From Bradyrhizobium sp. Tv2a-2 (GTDB lineage: Bacteria; Pseudomonadota; Alphaproteobacteria; Rhizobiales; Xanthobacteraceae): 64,000 nucleotides of DNA. Of this stretch, positions 45,739 through 53,604 are shown piece by piece. The position numbers and the translations under genes were made by a program. The stretch covers positions 1-64,000 of the forward strand of contig NZ_AXAI01000001.1 of the NCBI RefSeq assembly GCF_000472425.1, written 5' to 3'. The notes beneath the pieces were generated by a model. It made no database searches. It worked only from the letters and a program-made list of their open reading frames with translations, and had not been told where the DNA came from. Position 1 is the stretch's first letter. Every line of letters begins with the position of its first letter.

Positions 45739-46194
45739 GTGAACCGACGCTTCATCCGGCTCGCGCTGGGACTGACTTTGCTTGGAAGCTGTGCATCTTC
45801 TGCATTTGCCGATGATCCGATCGCCGAGACCGTGCGCCAATTCGGGCTGCTGGGACCGTGGTCGATCGACTGCTCGCTGGCGCCGGATCACGCCGACGGC
45901 ACGGTGCTGGCCTATGAGATCGGCCCCGACGGCGGCGTTCTGTTCCGCCGCGACTTCGGCGACATCAAGGACGAGAACCAGGTGCTGGCGGCCGAGGTGT
46001 CGACCGATGGTCTGTTGAAGCTCGAGGTCTACTTCCCCACGATCAGGCAGAAACGCGAATACGGCTTGATGATGCTCGAGGATGGCACTCTGCGCGCGAT
46101 CTATAACCGTAGCGAGAAGGGCGAATATTCCATCAAGGACAGCAAGATCGTCGCCACCAGGAGGCCCACGTCCGTGCAACACAAATGCGAGTGA
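45739..46194 (+). CDS. Secreted protein, unknown function
   Basis: 151 residues starting at GTG behind AGGGGGA. A signal peptide (VNRRFIRLALGLTLLGSCASSAFA) gives a mature protein of about 127 residues beginning DDPIAETVRQFGLLGPWSIDCS and ending in a Cys near the C-terminus, so one disulfide with the Cys of SIDCS is possible. The middle is beta-rich. I do not recognise the family. An upstream in-frame extension of about 90 residues has no resemblance to a protein and crosses the tandem repeat. Confidence 0.72.
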   Translation: MNRRFIRLALGLTLLGSCASSAFADDPIAETVRQFGLLGPWSIDCSLAPDHADGTVLAYEIGPDGGVLFRRDFGDIKDENQVLAAEVSTDGLLKLEVYFPTIRQKREYGLMMLEDGTLRAIYNRSEKGEYSIKDSKIVATRRPTSVQHKCE

Positions 46195-46283
46195 GCGACG
46201 CCACAGCGGCATGGCGGACCGAACAAAAGCGCTGGTGTAAACGATCAGGATTTGAGCTTTCGGTCCGACTTGGTTACCTGCCT

Positions 46284-47153
46284 TCAGGCCACGGCCTGGG
46301 CAATGAAGTTGCGGACGATCTTCGAGGTCTCGCCACGCCGAAACGCCAGAGCCAAGTGCACGATTGGAGCGTCCCCTTTGACCTCACGATAGGTGACGCC
46401 CGTTACATGAAGCTGGCGCATTGACGCCGGCACGAGCGAAAAGCCAAGCTCAGCTGCCACCAAGCTGACGACAGAGCTGATCTGCGGCGCGGATTGCCCG
46501 AGGGTCGGCTCGAAGCCTGCCCGCCGACAGGCCCTGATCACGGTGTCAACCCAAGCCGATCCGCGTTGCGTCAGAATGAGCGGATCCCCCTTCAGCCGGA
46601 TAAGATCGATCTCATTCGACTTCGCCACCGGATGGTTTGCAGGCAATACGACGAGCATCGACTCGTTGGAGAGACGCCGGAACTGCAGATCGTCCCCGCC
46701 CTCATCGGGGCGCAGGAACACCGCGTCCAGTTCCCCTTCCCGAAGGTCAACAACGAGGCGGGATGTGTTTGCTTCCTCCAGTGTCAGATGCACATCGGGG
46801 TAAGCTCGTCGAAACGATCGGATTGTCGAGGTGACAACCGGATTAAACGGTGCCGAGTTTGTAAAGCCCACCCGCAATGAGCCGATTTGACCCCGCGCAG
46901 CTCTTTGCGCGGCTCGAATGGCGCGCTCCGCCTGCATGGGCATGACCCGTACGTTCTCTAGAAATGCGCGCCCTGCCTCGGTCAGTTCGGCACCTTGGGG
47001 AATGCGATGGAAGAGCAGAGCCCCGACTTCGGCCTCAAGATCTTTGATCTGTTGGCTCAGCGGCGGCTGCCCGATTCCAACGCGCGCAGCGGCGCGTGTG
47101 AAGTTTTGCTCCTCGGCAACCGCGAGGAAGTAGCGGACGTGGCGCAGTTCCAT
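46284..47153 (-). CDS. LysR-family transcriptional regulator
   Basis: About 289 residues from the ATG MELRHVRYFLAVAEEQNFTRAA. The winged helix (FTRAAARVGIGQPPLSQQIKDLEAEVG) and the two-lobed effector domain (IGSLRVGFTNSAPF...) are complete. It is divergent from the HlyD-FUSC pair, with an inverted repeat in the shared promoter region, so by the usual LysR logic it controls that efflux pair and itself. The ligand is probably the exported compound or a precursor. Confidence 0.92.
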   Translation of the reverse strand: MELRHVRYFLAVAEEQNFTRAAARVGIGQPPLSQQIKDLEAEVGALLFHRIPQGAELTEAGRAFLENVRVMPMQAERAIRAAQRAARGQIGSLRVGFTNSAPFNPVVTSTIRSFRRAYPDVHLTLEEANTSRLVVDLREGELDAVFLRPDEGGDDLQFRRLSNESMLVVLPANHPVAKSNEIDLIRLKGDPLILTQRGSAWVDTVIRACRRAGFEPTLGQSAPQISSVVSLVAAELGFSLVPASMRQLHVTGVTYREVKGDAPIVHLALAFRRGETSKIVRNFIAQAVA

Positions 47154-47189
47154 GCCAGTGCCAAAAGCTATCAAGAACGTATTCGCTAT

Positions 47190-47222
47190 ATATTTGACTG
47201 CATGTTTATTGAAATCAAATAT
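47190..47222. promoter_or_regulatory. Inverted repeat in the LysR / HlyD-FUSC promoter region
   Basis: ATATTTGA and TCAAATAT are exact inverted repeats separated by 17 bases, in an A/T-rich gap of about 100 bp between the divergent starts. A likely LysR binding region overlapping both promoters. Confidence 0.5.
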
Positions 47223-47260
47223 CGCTTATCCGGGGCCCCGATTGATCTGGATGATCGAAA

Positions 47261-48361
47261 TTGGACCAGAAGCTGAAAGCCCGGCCTGAAAGGCAAGTCC
47301 CTGAGCCAGCGGTCAGGAACAAGGAACCTGGTCTCCCGGTTGCTGCACCATCGCTACCCGCGAGACCTGAGTTCGATCGATCACGCGTTCTTTCGCACCG
47401 CCAGCACGCGTTGCTGTTTCTGCTCGTGCTTGCGGCGGCTTCCTTCGCGTGGTGGATATCTGGCTATCTGTTTGCCTACACGGACGACGCATACCTGACG
47501 TCCGATATCGTATCGATCACGCCGGAAGTAATGGGCCCGATCGAAGCCGTCCATGTGACGGACAACGAATGGGTGGCGCGAGGAACGATTCTCTTTACCA
47601 TCGATCCGGTTCCCTTCAGGCTGGCTGTCGAGCAGGCGCGCGCGGAGGAGGCCCGCAGTCAGGCGCAGCTGCCGGTTGACCGGGCCCAGCTGCAGGTTCT
47701 CGGGGCGCAGAAGCAATCGGCGGATGCCGCAGCCAGGTTTGCCGCGTCAAATCTGCGCCGTGACACGCCGCTTGGCCAGTCCGGTACGATCTCCATCCAG
47801 GCGCTCGACCAGACGCGGACCACGGAGGAGCAAAGCGTGGCCCAGCAACATGCGGCCGAAGCCGCCATGCAGAAGGCGAAAGAGACCCTCAGTGTGGATA
47901 AGGCTGCCGCCACCTCGGCCCATGCCGCACGTCTTCTCGCCGAATGGCGCTTGAGCCGAACCAAAGTCGTGGCGCCCGTTGACGGCTACGTGACGCATCT
48001 TGCCGTTCAATCCGGCGACATGGTTTCCACGAGCCAGGCGGCGGTTGCGATCGTCGATGGAAATGCCTGGCGCGTCGTTGCCAACTACAAGGAATATTAT
48101 CTGCGACACCTGCGTCCCGGCGGCCTCGCCTGGATCTGGCTCGATAGCCATCCCTGGCATCTCTACCGAGCCCGCATCCAGGGTATCGCGCACGGCATCA
48201 GTCGTCAGCCGGGAAGCGAGGCACTGGTGCCTTACGTGTCTCCAACCGTGAACTGGATTCGCCTGGAGCGACGGATTCCAGTTCGTTTCACGCTTCTCGA
48301 CTCTCCCGGCGGTGACCAGCTCTTCATGGGGGCCGACGCCCGGGTCCTTGTCATTTACTGA
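47261..48361 (+). CDS. HlyD-family membrane fusion protein of an aromatic-acid-type efflux pair
   Basis: 366 residues read from TTG 47261; the reading frame has no ATG or GTG near the N-terminus, so the start is tentative. After a cytoplasmic leader of about 48 residues comes one membrane helix (ALLFLLVLAAASFAWWISGYLF), then DDAYLTSDIVSITPEVMGPI (lipoyl half-site), a coiled-coil hairpin, VVAPVDGYVTHLAVQSGDMV (second lipoyl half) and a beta-barrel. The gene precedes the FUSC gene by about 20 bp; together they resemble AaeA/AaeB p-hydroxybenzoate efflux. Confidence 0.88.
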   Translation: MDQKLKARPERQVPEPAVRNKEPGLPVAAPSLPARPEFDRSRVLSHRQHALLFLLVLAAASFAWWISGYLFAYTDDAYLTSDIVSITPEVMGPIEAVHVTDNEWVARGTILFTIDPVPFRLAVEQARAEEARSQAQLPVDRAQLQVLGAQKQSADAAARFAASNLRRDTPLGQSGTISIQALDQTRTTEEQSVAQQHAAEAAMQKAKETLSVDKAAATSAHAARLLAEWRLSRTKVVAPVDGYVTHLAVQSGDMVSTSQAAVAIVDGNAWRVVANYKEYYLRHLRPGGLAWIWLDSHPWHLYRARIQGIAHGISRQPGSEALVPYVSPTVNWIRLERRIPVRFTLLDSPGGDQLFMGADARVLVIY

Positions 48362-48382
48362 AACGAGAGGGTGCAATCGACG

Positions 48383-49489
48383 ATGCCGCTCCTGATATCG
48401 GCCCTGCGTCCCATACCGCGAGCGCTGGTACGTGAGCTCAAGTCGCTCGAGCTGTGTGGCCCACGCGCCAGAGAGGCAGCAAAACCGGTGCTCTCGGTGC
48501 TGGTCGCTGTCGCGGCGGCCACCGTTCTCAACCTTGATGATCTCTCCTGGGCGGCGTTCAGCGGCTTCATGGTGATGCGTGGCAGTGTCGCCGAGACATT
48601 CCCGCGGGGACTAATGCGCATCGCCGGCACTGCCGGAGGAGCGCTCCTGGGCCTCGTGCTCGCGCCCGGGGCGGCGGATGACCCATTGTTGTTGATGGTG
48701 TTCCTCTTCTTCGTGTCGTGGGTCGGAACCTTTCAGTCCCTGGCGACCAAATACAGTTATGCATGGCTGTTCTTTGGCCTTACGGCCGGCATGGTAATCA
48801 CCGAGGCGCTGGCTGCGCCGGACTTGGTCGTACATTTTGCAGCCACGCGAGTGGCAGAAATCACAGTCGGCACGTGCGCCTGCCTTGTTGTTTCAAGCCT
48901 GTTCTCAGATACGGCAAGCCGCAAGAAACAACGCGCCAACGGCATGCTCTGGTGCGGACCTCTGCGCGATGTGTTGCATGAGGACTGGTTGCGAGAGCAT
49001 TGGTCGCTGTTTGAGCATAGTACGCGCGCTGCGCTGGCCGTCGCCTTGCTTCCCCTTGTCTGGCGATGGTTCAGCATTGAGGATTTCTCGCAAACCGCTA
49101 TCACATCATACGTCATTATGATCGTCCCGGCGACGGCGGCAGGGGAACGTCGATATGCTACGATCCACCAGAGGATGGTCCACAGGACGCTCGGATGCCT
49201 CCTTGGTAGCGCGGTCGCACTTATCTCTATTGGTTTCTTCGGCACAGGATTGCCGGTAACCGTCCTTACCCTCGCTGCCGGCACCTGGGTCGGCTACCAT
49301 ATCCAGACAGGACGGGAGATCAACTATCTCGGAACGCAATTCACGCTTGGGCTCCTCATCACTCTTGTTCAGGGACCAGCTCCGATCACCGATATTACCC
49401 CTGGGCTGGAGCGTTTACTTGGCATCGCAATCGGCTCCGCCATGCTGTGTCTAACGATCTTCGTTTGGCCGTTGATTGAAGACAGATAG
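48383..49489 (+). CDS. FUSC-family inner-membrane efflux protein
   Basis: About 368 residues. Two hydrophobic blocks of about six short helices each (about 31-160 and 220-365) flank a soluble stretch, the internal two-fold layout of fusaric-acid-resistance-like transporters, but half the length of E. coli AaeB because the soluble domain is very short. The second block opens with STRAALAVALLPLVWRWFSIE, a repeat of the first block's PVLSVLVAVAAATVLNL pattern. Substrates of this family are aromatic acids and related weak acids. Co-expressed with the HlyD gene. Confidence 0.85.
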   Translation: MPLLISALRPIPRALVRELKSLELCGPRAREAAKPVLSVLVAVAAATVLNLDDLSWAAFSGFMVMRGSVAETFPRGLMRIAGTAGGALLGLVLAPGAADDPLLLMVFLFFVSWVGTFQSLATKYSYAWLFFGLTAGMVITEALAAPDLVVHFAATRVAEITVGTCACLVVSSLFSDTASRKKQRANGMLWCGPLRDVLHEDWLREHWSLFEHSTRAALAVALLPLVWRWFSIEDFSQTAITSYVIMIVPATAAGERRYATIHQRMVHRTLGCLLGSAVALISIGFFGTGLPVTVLTLAAGTWVGYHIQTGREINYLGTQFTLGLLITLVQGPAPITDITPGLERLLGIAIGSAMLCLTIFVWPLIEDR

Positions 49490-49651
49490 CATCCCCGACG
49501 GAAGCTAACCGTTGCCTTCCAATGTCGGCGGACGATTGCTCGCGTATCGCCCCGGGGCGGCCGATCAAACGGAAGGCTGATGATCGAGGGCCTTCGGAAA
49601 GCGGGGTTGCCCGAATGAGCCCGCAGAGGTCGAGATTTTCCCGGACTGCGT

Positions 49652-49936
49652 TCAGCCGCAACATCCGTTTTTCGACGGGTCGTTGTAGCTAGGGGCGCCG
49701 TCGTAGTGGGCCGGCGGCGGTGCTGATGCCCAACCCGGAACGGTCGCGAAGCTCGAGGCCACGTTTGGTGGAATGATGACGTAATGGCGCGTGTGATGAT
49801 GATGCATGGTTGCGGCTTCGGCGGAAGCACTCAGGACGATCGATAGTCCTAAAGCCAAAGCGAAACGCATCGCATGTGCTCCAATACGCCAAGAGGCCGA
49901 CGGTCCCATTTCGACGATGTTGAAAGATGTTTTCAT
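49652..49936 (-). CDS. Small secreted His-containing protein
   Basis: About 94 residues from an ATG with GGAGT 8 bases upstream. An unusual 17-residue leader precedes the signal peptide core RFALALGLSIVLSASAEA, after which comes ATMHHHHTRHYVIIPP and a Pro/Ser-rich tail ending NGCCG. The four-His run and terminal cysteines suggest metal binding. A similar small protein is encoded on the opposite strand 0.5 kb to the right. Function unknown. Confidence 0.65.
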   Translation of the reverse strand: MKTSFNIVEMGPSASWRIGAHAMRFALALGLSIVLSASAEAATMHHHHTRHYVIIPPNVASSFATVPGWASAPPPAHYDGAPSYNDPSKNGCCG

Positions 49937-50423
49937 GTGGATCACTCCTTGATTGATTTCGACTGACGAGCGCGAAGTGCGTCCGTTAGAGTCTTTACGC
50001 ATTGGGAGCGCCGCCATTACGCAGATCCAGATTTTCGCGGTTCACAACCGTGTGCATGTGGGGAGCGGAATATTTCGCGCCTCGGCGCCTCTAACAGCTC
50101 GCGACGGCGTCAACACCTGCATCAGCGGGAGCAGCACTACAAAAGCAGAGACGTGTGGTATCCGCTTTGCGCGAATAGCCGCCGTTGCTCGCAAGTCGGC
50201 GGGGTGCTGCACCGCCAGGGAAAGGCGACCTTGCCGCCGGCCACCCACGACACGCTGCCCGACGCCCCGGGCATTCTTGATGTGGCGCGGGCCTTCCTCG
50301 AAGGTGCTGCCTCGCTGCCAAGCTGAACGGTTGTTCAGAATTCTTCTGCATTTTCCTGCAGTTCCTTCGGAACGCTGCACCTCGCCGTGGAGTTGACGCT
50401 GCATTCAGTTGGAGGAGGACACA
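49937..50423. other. Intergenic stretch with one coding-like remnant
   Basis: About 490 bp between the two small His-containing genes. It has no recognised gene, but the frame ending at 50326 has strong codon bias (see the separate entry). No repeat or structured RNA is visible. Confidence 0.4.
50153..50326 (+). other. Coding-like frame without an ATG, possible gene remnant
   Basis: The frame from GTG 50153 to the TGA ending at 50326 encodes 57 residues (beginning VWYPLCANSRRCSQ and ending GILDVARAFLEGAASLPS). About 80% of its third positions are G or C, as in real genes of this window, and the upstream frame stays open but loses that bias. No similarity is recognised and no start with a ribosome site is seen. 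It may be a decayed gene 3' end. Confidence 0.3.
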
Positions 50424-50639
50424 ATGAAGAAGATTGGATACGCCGTCGCCGCGCTTGGCGCCTTGGCTTTGGCTCTGCCTTCGATCGCGAGCGCCGAGAC
50501 GGTCGTGATCAAGCGGCACCACTATCACCCGTTCGATGCACGGGCCGAGTATCGCGTGCATCGCGACTACGGCTTCCACGAGGGTTGGCGTCACCGCGAC
50601 CGCGGCGTGGTTGTCGAGCGTCGGCACGACACATACTGA
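50424..50639 (+). CDS. Small secreted His/Arg-rich protein
   Basis: 71 residues from the ATG at 50424, with a very strong GGAGGAGG ribosome site. A signal peptide (MKKIGYAVAALGALALALPSIASA) precedes a 48-residue mature part rich in His and Arg (ETVVIKRHHYHPFDARAEYRVHRDYG). It is highly basic and could bind metal or anionic polymers. The strong ribosome site and terminator suggest high expression. No family function is known to me. Confidence 0.75.
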   Translation: MKKIGYAVAALGALALALPSIASAETVVIKRHHYHPFDARAEYRVHRDYGFHEGWRHRDRGVVVERRHDTY

Positions 50640-50657
50640 CGTTGAGGCACGACATGA

Positions 50658-50686
50658 GAATGGCCCCACAAGGGGCCATTCTTTTT
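50658..50686 (+). terminator. Intrinsic terminator after the His/Arg-rich gene
   Basis: GAATGGCCCC pairs with GGGGCCATTC around an ACAA loop, followed directly by TTTTT, about 20 bp past the stop codon. It may also serve the leftward aldo/keto reductase gene from the other side. Confidence 0.85.
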
Positions 50687-50711
50687 GGTGCAATCGCGAA
50701 GTCAGGTTTCT

Positions 50712-51536
50712 CTAATCCCAGTCCGGCCCAAAGCCGGGGCTGACAAAGCGCTTGTCTTTCGGCAGCCGCGCGATCGCCTTGCGGTCGTCGTCGTCGAGCG
50801 CAATCTTCAAGGCGTCTAGATTGGCTTGCTGGCTTTCCCTGCGCGAGGCCTTGGGGATTGCGGCGACATTGTCGTGGTCGAGCAGCCACCTCAGCGCGAC
50901 CTGCGCGGCCGCCGCATTGTGCTTCTTGCCGATGCGGATCAGCGTCTCGTCGGACGCAGCGCGGCCCTGCGCCAGCGGACAATAGGCGATCAGCGGAATC
51001 TTCCTGACGTCGAGATAGGCCTTGACCTTGGACTGGTCGAGCATGACGTGATGCTCGATCTGGTTGCAGGCGATCGGCGCCCCGATCTCCTCGACCGTCG
51101 TCTTCAGAAGTTTGAGCGTGAAATTGGCAACCCCGATGGCGCGGGTGCGGCCCTCCTCCTTCAGCTTTCCGAGCGTCTTGAACACATCAGGCAAATTCAT
51201 GCTGCGCGAGGGCCAATGCACCAGATAGAGATCGACTGCCTCCAGCCTGAGTTTGTTCAGGCTCGTATCCAAGGCGCGCCGGATCGCGTCGGGGGCGAGG
51301 TTTTCGACCCAGACCTTGGTGGTGACATGCAGATCCCTGCGGGCGATGCCGGACGACGCGATCGCTGCACCGATCGCCTCCTCGTTGGCATACATCTCGG
51401 CGGTGTCGATATGTCGGTAGCCCAGCGCCAGCGCGCTCTCGACCGCCGCGCGGCAGGCATCGCCCTGCATGCGATAGGTGCCAAGCCCGAGCCGCGGCAG
51501 GTTGATACCCTGAGTTTGCAGATGATCCATGGTCAC
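50712..51536 (-). CDS. Aldo/keto reductase
   Basis: 274 residues. The catalytic tetrad is complete: Asp44 and Tyr49 in HIDTAEMYANE, Lys74 in TTKVWVEN and His107 in YLVHWPS. The NADPH-binding C-terminus has IPKASRRESQQANLDAL. Bacterial homologues such as DkgA reduce 2,5-diketogluconate or methylglyoxal. A second ATG at codon 3 is an equally good start. It stands alone between terminators and unrelated genes. Confidence 0.92.
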   Translation of the reverse strand: MTMDHLQTQGINLPRLGLGTYRMQGDACRAAVESALALGYRHIDTAEMYANEEAIGAAIASSGIARRDLHVTTKVWVENLAPDAIRRALDTSLNKLRLEAVDLYLVHWPSRSMNLPDVFKTLGKLKEEGRTRAIGVANFTLKLLKTTVEEIGAPIACNQIEHHVMLDQSKVKAYLDVRKIPLIAYCPLAQGRAASDETLIRIGKKHNAAAAQVALRWLLDHDNVAAIPKASRRESQQANLDALKIALDDDDRKAIARLPKDKRFVSPGFGPDWD

Positions 51537-51689
51537 TCCCCGAAAGCCGGATTTTCAGCGCCGGAAAAGCCGGCACCAATTGCGAAAACAACGATTGAAG
51601 ATGATTAAGCCGGCGGGACGGCTAAAGCCAGTGTGGCCGGAGCGCGCGAGGCGGATCAAGCCTTCCGGGATCTAGGGGCGGCTACTGGC

Positions 51690-52154
51690 CTAGCGCTGCC
51701 AGGCGCAGATGCCGCCATTGTCGGGATTGCAGGGCCATTTCTGGATGCGGGTGTCCATGGCCTGGGCGTTCAACGGATCGCCGTGCCGGTGCGCAAGACG
51801 CGCGCGTGCGGCACCGCGCGGCTTCTCGCCTTGCGCCCGCGCGAGGCGGCCGTCATGGCGTGCAGCGGAGGTCAGCTTGTTACGCACCGGAACGCCCCTC
51901 ACACGCTCGACCGCGATCTTCCTGGCGTCACTGTGCGGCAATACGCCGGATACGGTATCGCTCTTCGTATCGCTTCTGGCCTCCACCGGTACCGGCGCGA
52001 AGGTGCTCACGGGACCCAGCGGCTTCGGCGACAGCAACGCCTTCGACAGGTCGAGGCCCAGGAACTCGTCCGGATGATCATCAGCCGCCGAGGCCACGCT
52101 GCACGCGACCAGCGCGGCGCCGACCAGGACCGGGACAATAGCTTTCAGGACCAT
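51690..52154 (-). CDS. Secreted protein, unknown function
   Basis: 154 residues. A signal peptide (MVLKAIVPVLVGAALVACSVASA) contains an internal Cys at residue 18, but the VAC context followed by SVASA-AD favours ordinary cleavage over lipidation. The mature protein is polar, begins DDHPDEFLGLDLSKALLSPKPLGP and ends RIQKWPCNPDNGGICAWQR with two cysteines likely disulfide bonded. No family recognised. It is isolated from its neighbours. Confidence 0.65.
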   Translation of the reverse strand: MVLKAIVPVLVGAALVACSVASAADDHPDEFLGLDLSKALLSPKPLGPVSTFAPVPVEARSDTKSDTVSGVLPHSDARKIAVERVRGVPVRNKLTSAARHDGRLARAQGEKPRGAARARLAHRHGDPLNAQAMDTRIQKWPCNPDNGGICAWQR

Positions 52155-52312
52155 TCCGGCCTCCTGAAACGTGCAATAAGGAAACTATGCCCTAGTTAGG
52201 AAGGCAAGCCGCCGCCTGCCAGACGTAAACATGCCGTCAAGGGTTGCTGTGCGGCCCTGCCGCAGCAGGCAAATTTAGGCATCCGTATTAACGGCTTGAG
52301 ACCCAAGGGGTT

Positions 52313-53542
52313 TCAATTGGGCCGATCCTGCCCCGTGGTGGTGCCGACAAAGGCGCTTTCAACGACCTCGCCGATCGGCTGCCAAGTGTAGCCGTCGAAC
52401 TGCACCAGCCGCATCTGCTTGATCGGGCGGTAGTCGGACGGCCCGGTGTTGATGGAAATACTCGGCAGTGCGACGGAGGGGCTATAATTCTTCAACGCAG
52501 TCGCCTGGCGCATGATGTTCTCACGCGACAGGTCATCGCCACATTGCCTCAGCACCTCGGTCAGCGTCTCTGCCGCGGCATAGCCGAATATGGCGTTGCC
52601 GTCGGCCCTGTCGCCATCGGGATAATATTTGTCCATGAACGCCCGCCAGGCCTGCATGCCCGGATCGTCTTTCCAGGCGGGATCGCTGGCGTCTTTCAGG
52701 AAGGCCGTCGAGATCACGCCGATCGCGTTCTCCAGTCCGGCGGGCCGCAGCGAATGCGCGATCGAGGCCGAGGCATTGTCGAGCATGAGCACCGGATGCC
52801 AGCCGATGTCGTTCATGCGCCGCAGCGCCAGCGCCACCATTGGCGGCGCGACATCGAGCAGTACGATCTCTGCGCCCGAGCTCTGCAAGACGTCGACTTG
52901 GGCGTCCATCGACTTCTCCGTACCGTCGACCGCGATATCGGAGACGATCATGCGTGACCAGTCACCGAGCCCTTCCTGCAGGCCGCGAAACAGGTCGCGG
53001 CCGAACTGGTCGTTCTGCCAGAGCACCGCGATGCGGCGTTCCGGATAGGAGGCCTGGATATAATTGGCGTAGATGCGCCCCTCGGAGCGGAAGCTCGGCG
53101 GGAAACCCATGGTCCAGGGGAATGATTTCGGGTGGTTCCATTCGTCGTCGCCTGAAGCGAGGAAGAGCTGTGGGACCTTGCGCTCGTTGAGATAGGAGCG
53201 AACCGCGAGATTTTCCGGCGTGCCGAACGAGCCGAACATCAGAAGCACCTTGTCGATCTCGACGAGCTTTTGGGTCTGCTCCCGCGTCCTCACCGGATCC
53301 GCGCCGTCATCATAGGAAATGAACCTGACCTTGCGGCCGTTGATTCCGCCTTGCGCGTTGATCATCGAGAAATAGGCAGCTTCGGCCTTGCCGATGGTAC
53401 CAAAGGCGGCGAGCTCTCCGGTATAGGGCATGACATTGCCGATGCGGATGTCGACGTCGAGGACTTCACCCGCAACGACGGGATTGCCTGACGATACTGC
53501 AAGCAGCAGGAGCGCCGCGATTGTTTTGAAACTGATCCGCAT
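52313..53542 (-). CDS. ABC transporter substrate-binding protein (LivJ-type)
   Basis: About 409 residues from the ATG that begins the signal peptide MRISFKTIAALLLLAVSSGNPVVAG. The mature domain is a type 1 periplasmic binding fold: DIRIGNVMPYTGELAAFGTIGKAEAAYF, FGSFGTPENLAVRSYLNERKVPQLF and AVLWQNDQFGRDLFRGL. It binds amino acids, amides or aromatic acids; no permease or ATPase genes adjoin. It lies on the same strand as the M20 peptidase and RidA genes, 62 bp downstream of the former. Confidence 0.88.
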   Translation of the reverse strand: MRISFKTIAALLLLAVSSGNPVVAGEVLDVDIRIGNVMPYTGELAAFGTIGKAEAAYFSMINAQGGINGRKVRFISYDDGADPVRTREQTQKLVEIDKVLLMFGSFGTPENLAVRSYLNERKVPQLFLASGDDEWNHPKSFPWTMGFPPSFRSEGRIYANYIQASYPERRIAVLWQNDQFGRDLFRGLQEGLGDWSRMIVSDIAVDGTEKSMDAQVDVLQSSGAEIVLLDVAPPMVALALRRMNDIGWHPVLMLDNASASIAHSLRPAGLENAIGVISTAFLKDASDPAWKDDPGMQAWRAFMDKYYPDGDRADGNAIFGYAAAETLTEVLRQCGDDLSRENIMRQATALKNYSPSVALPSISINTGPSDYRPIKQMRLVQFDGYTWQPIGEVVESAFVGTTTGQDRPN

Positions 53543-53604
53543 CGCAACTGACCTTACGCACGCGCCCCGTGCGAGGCAGCGGAATGCCCTGCCACGCACC
53601 CAAT

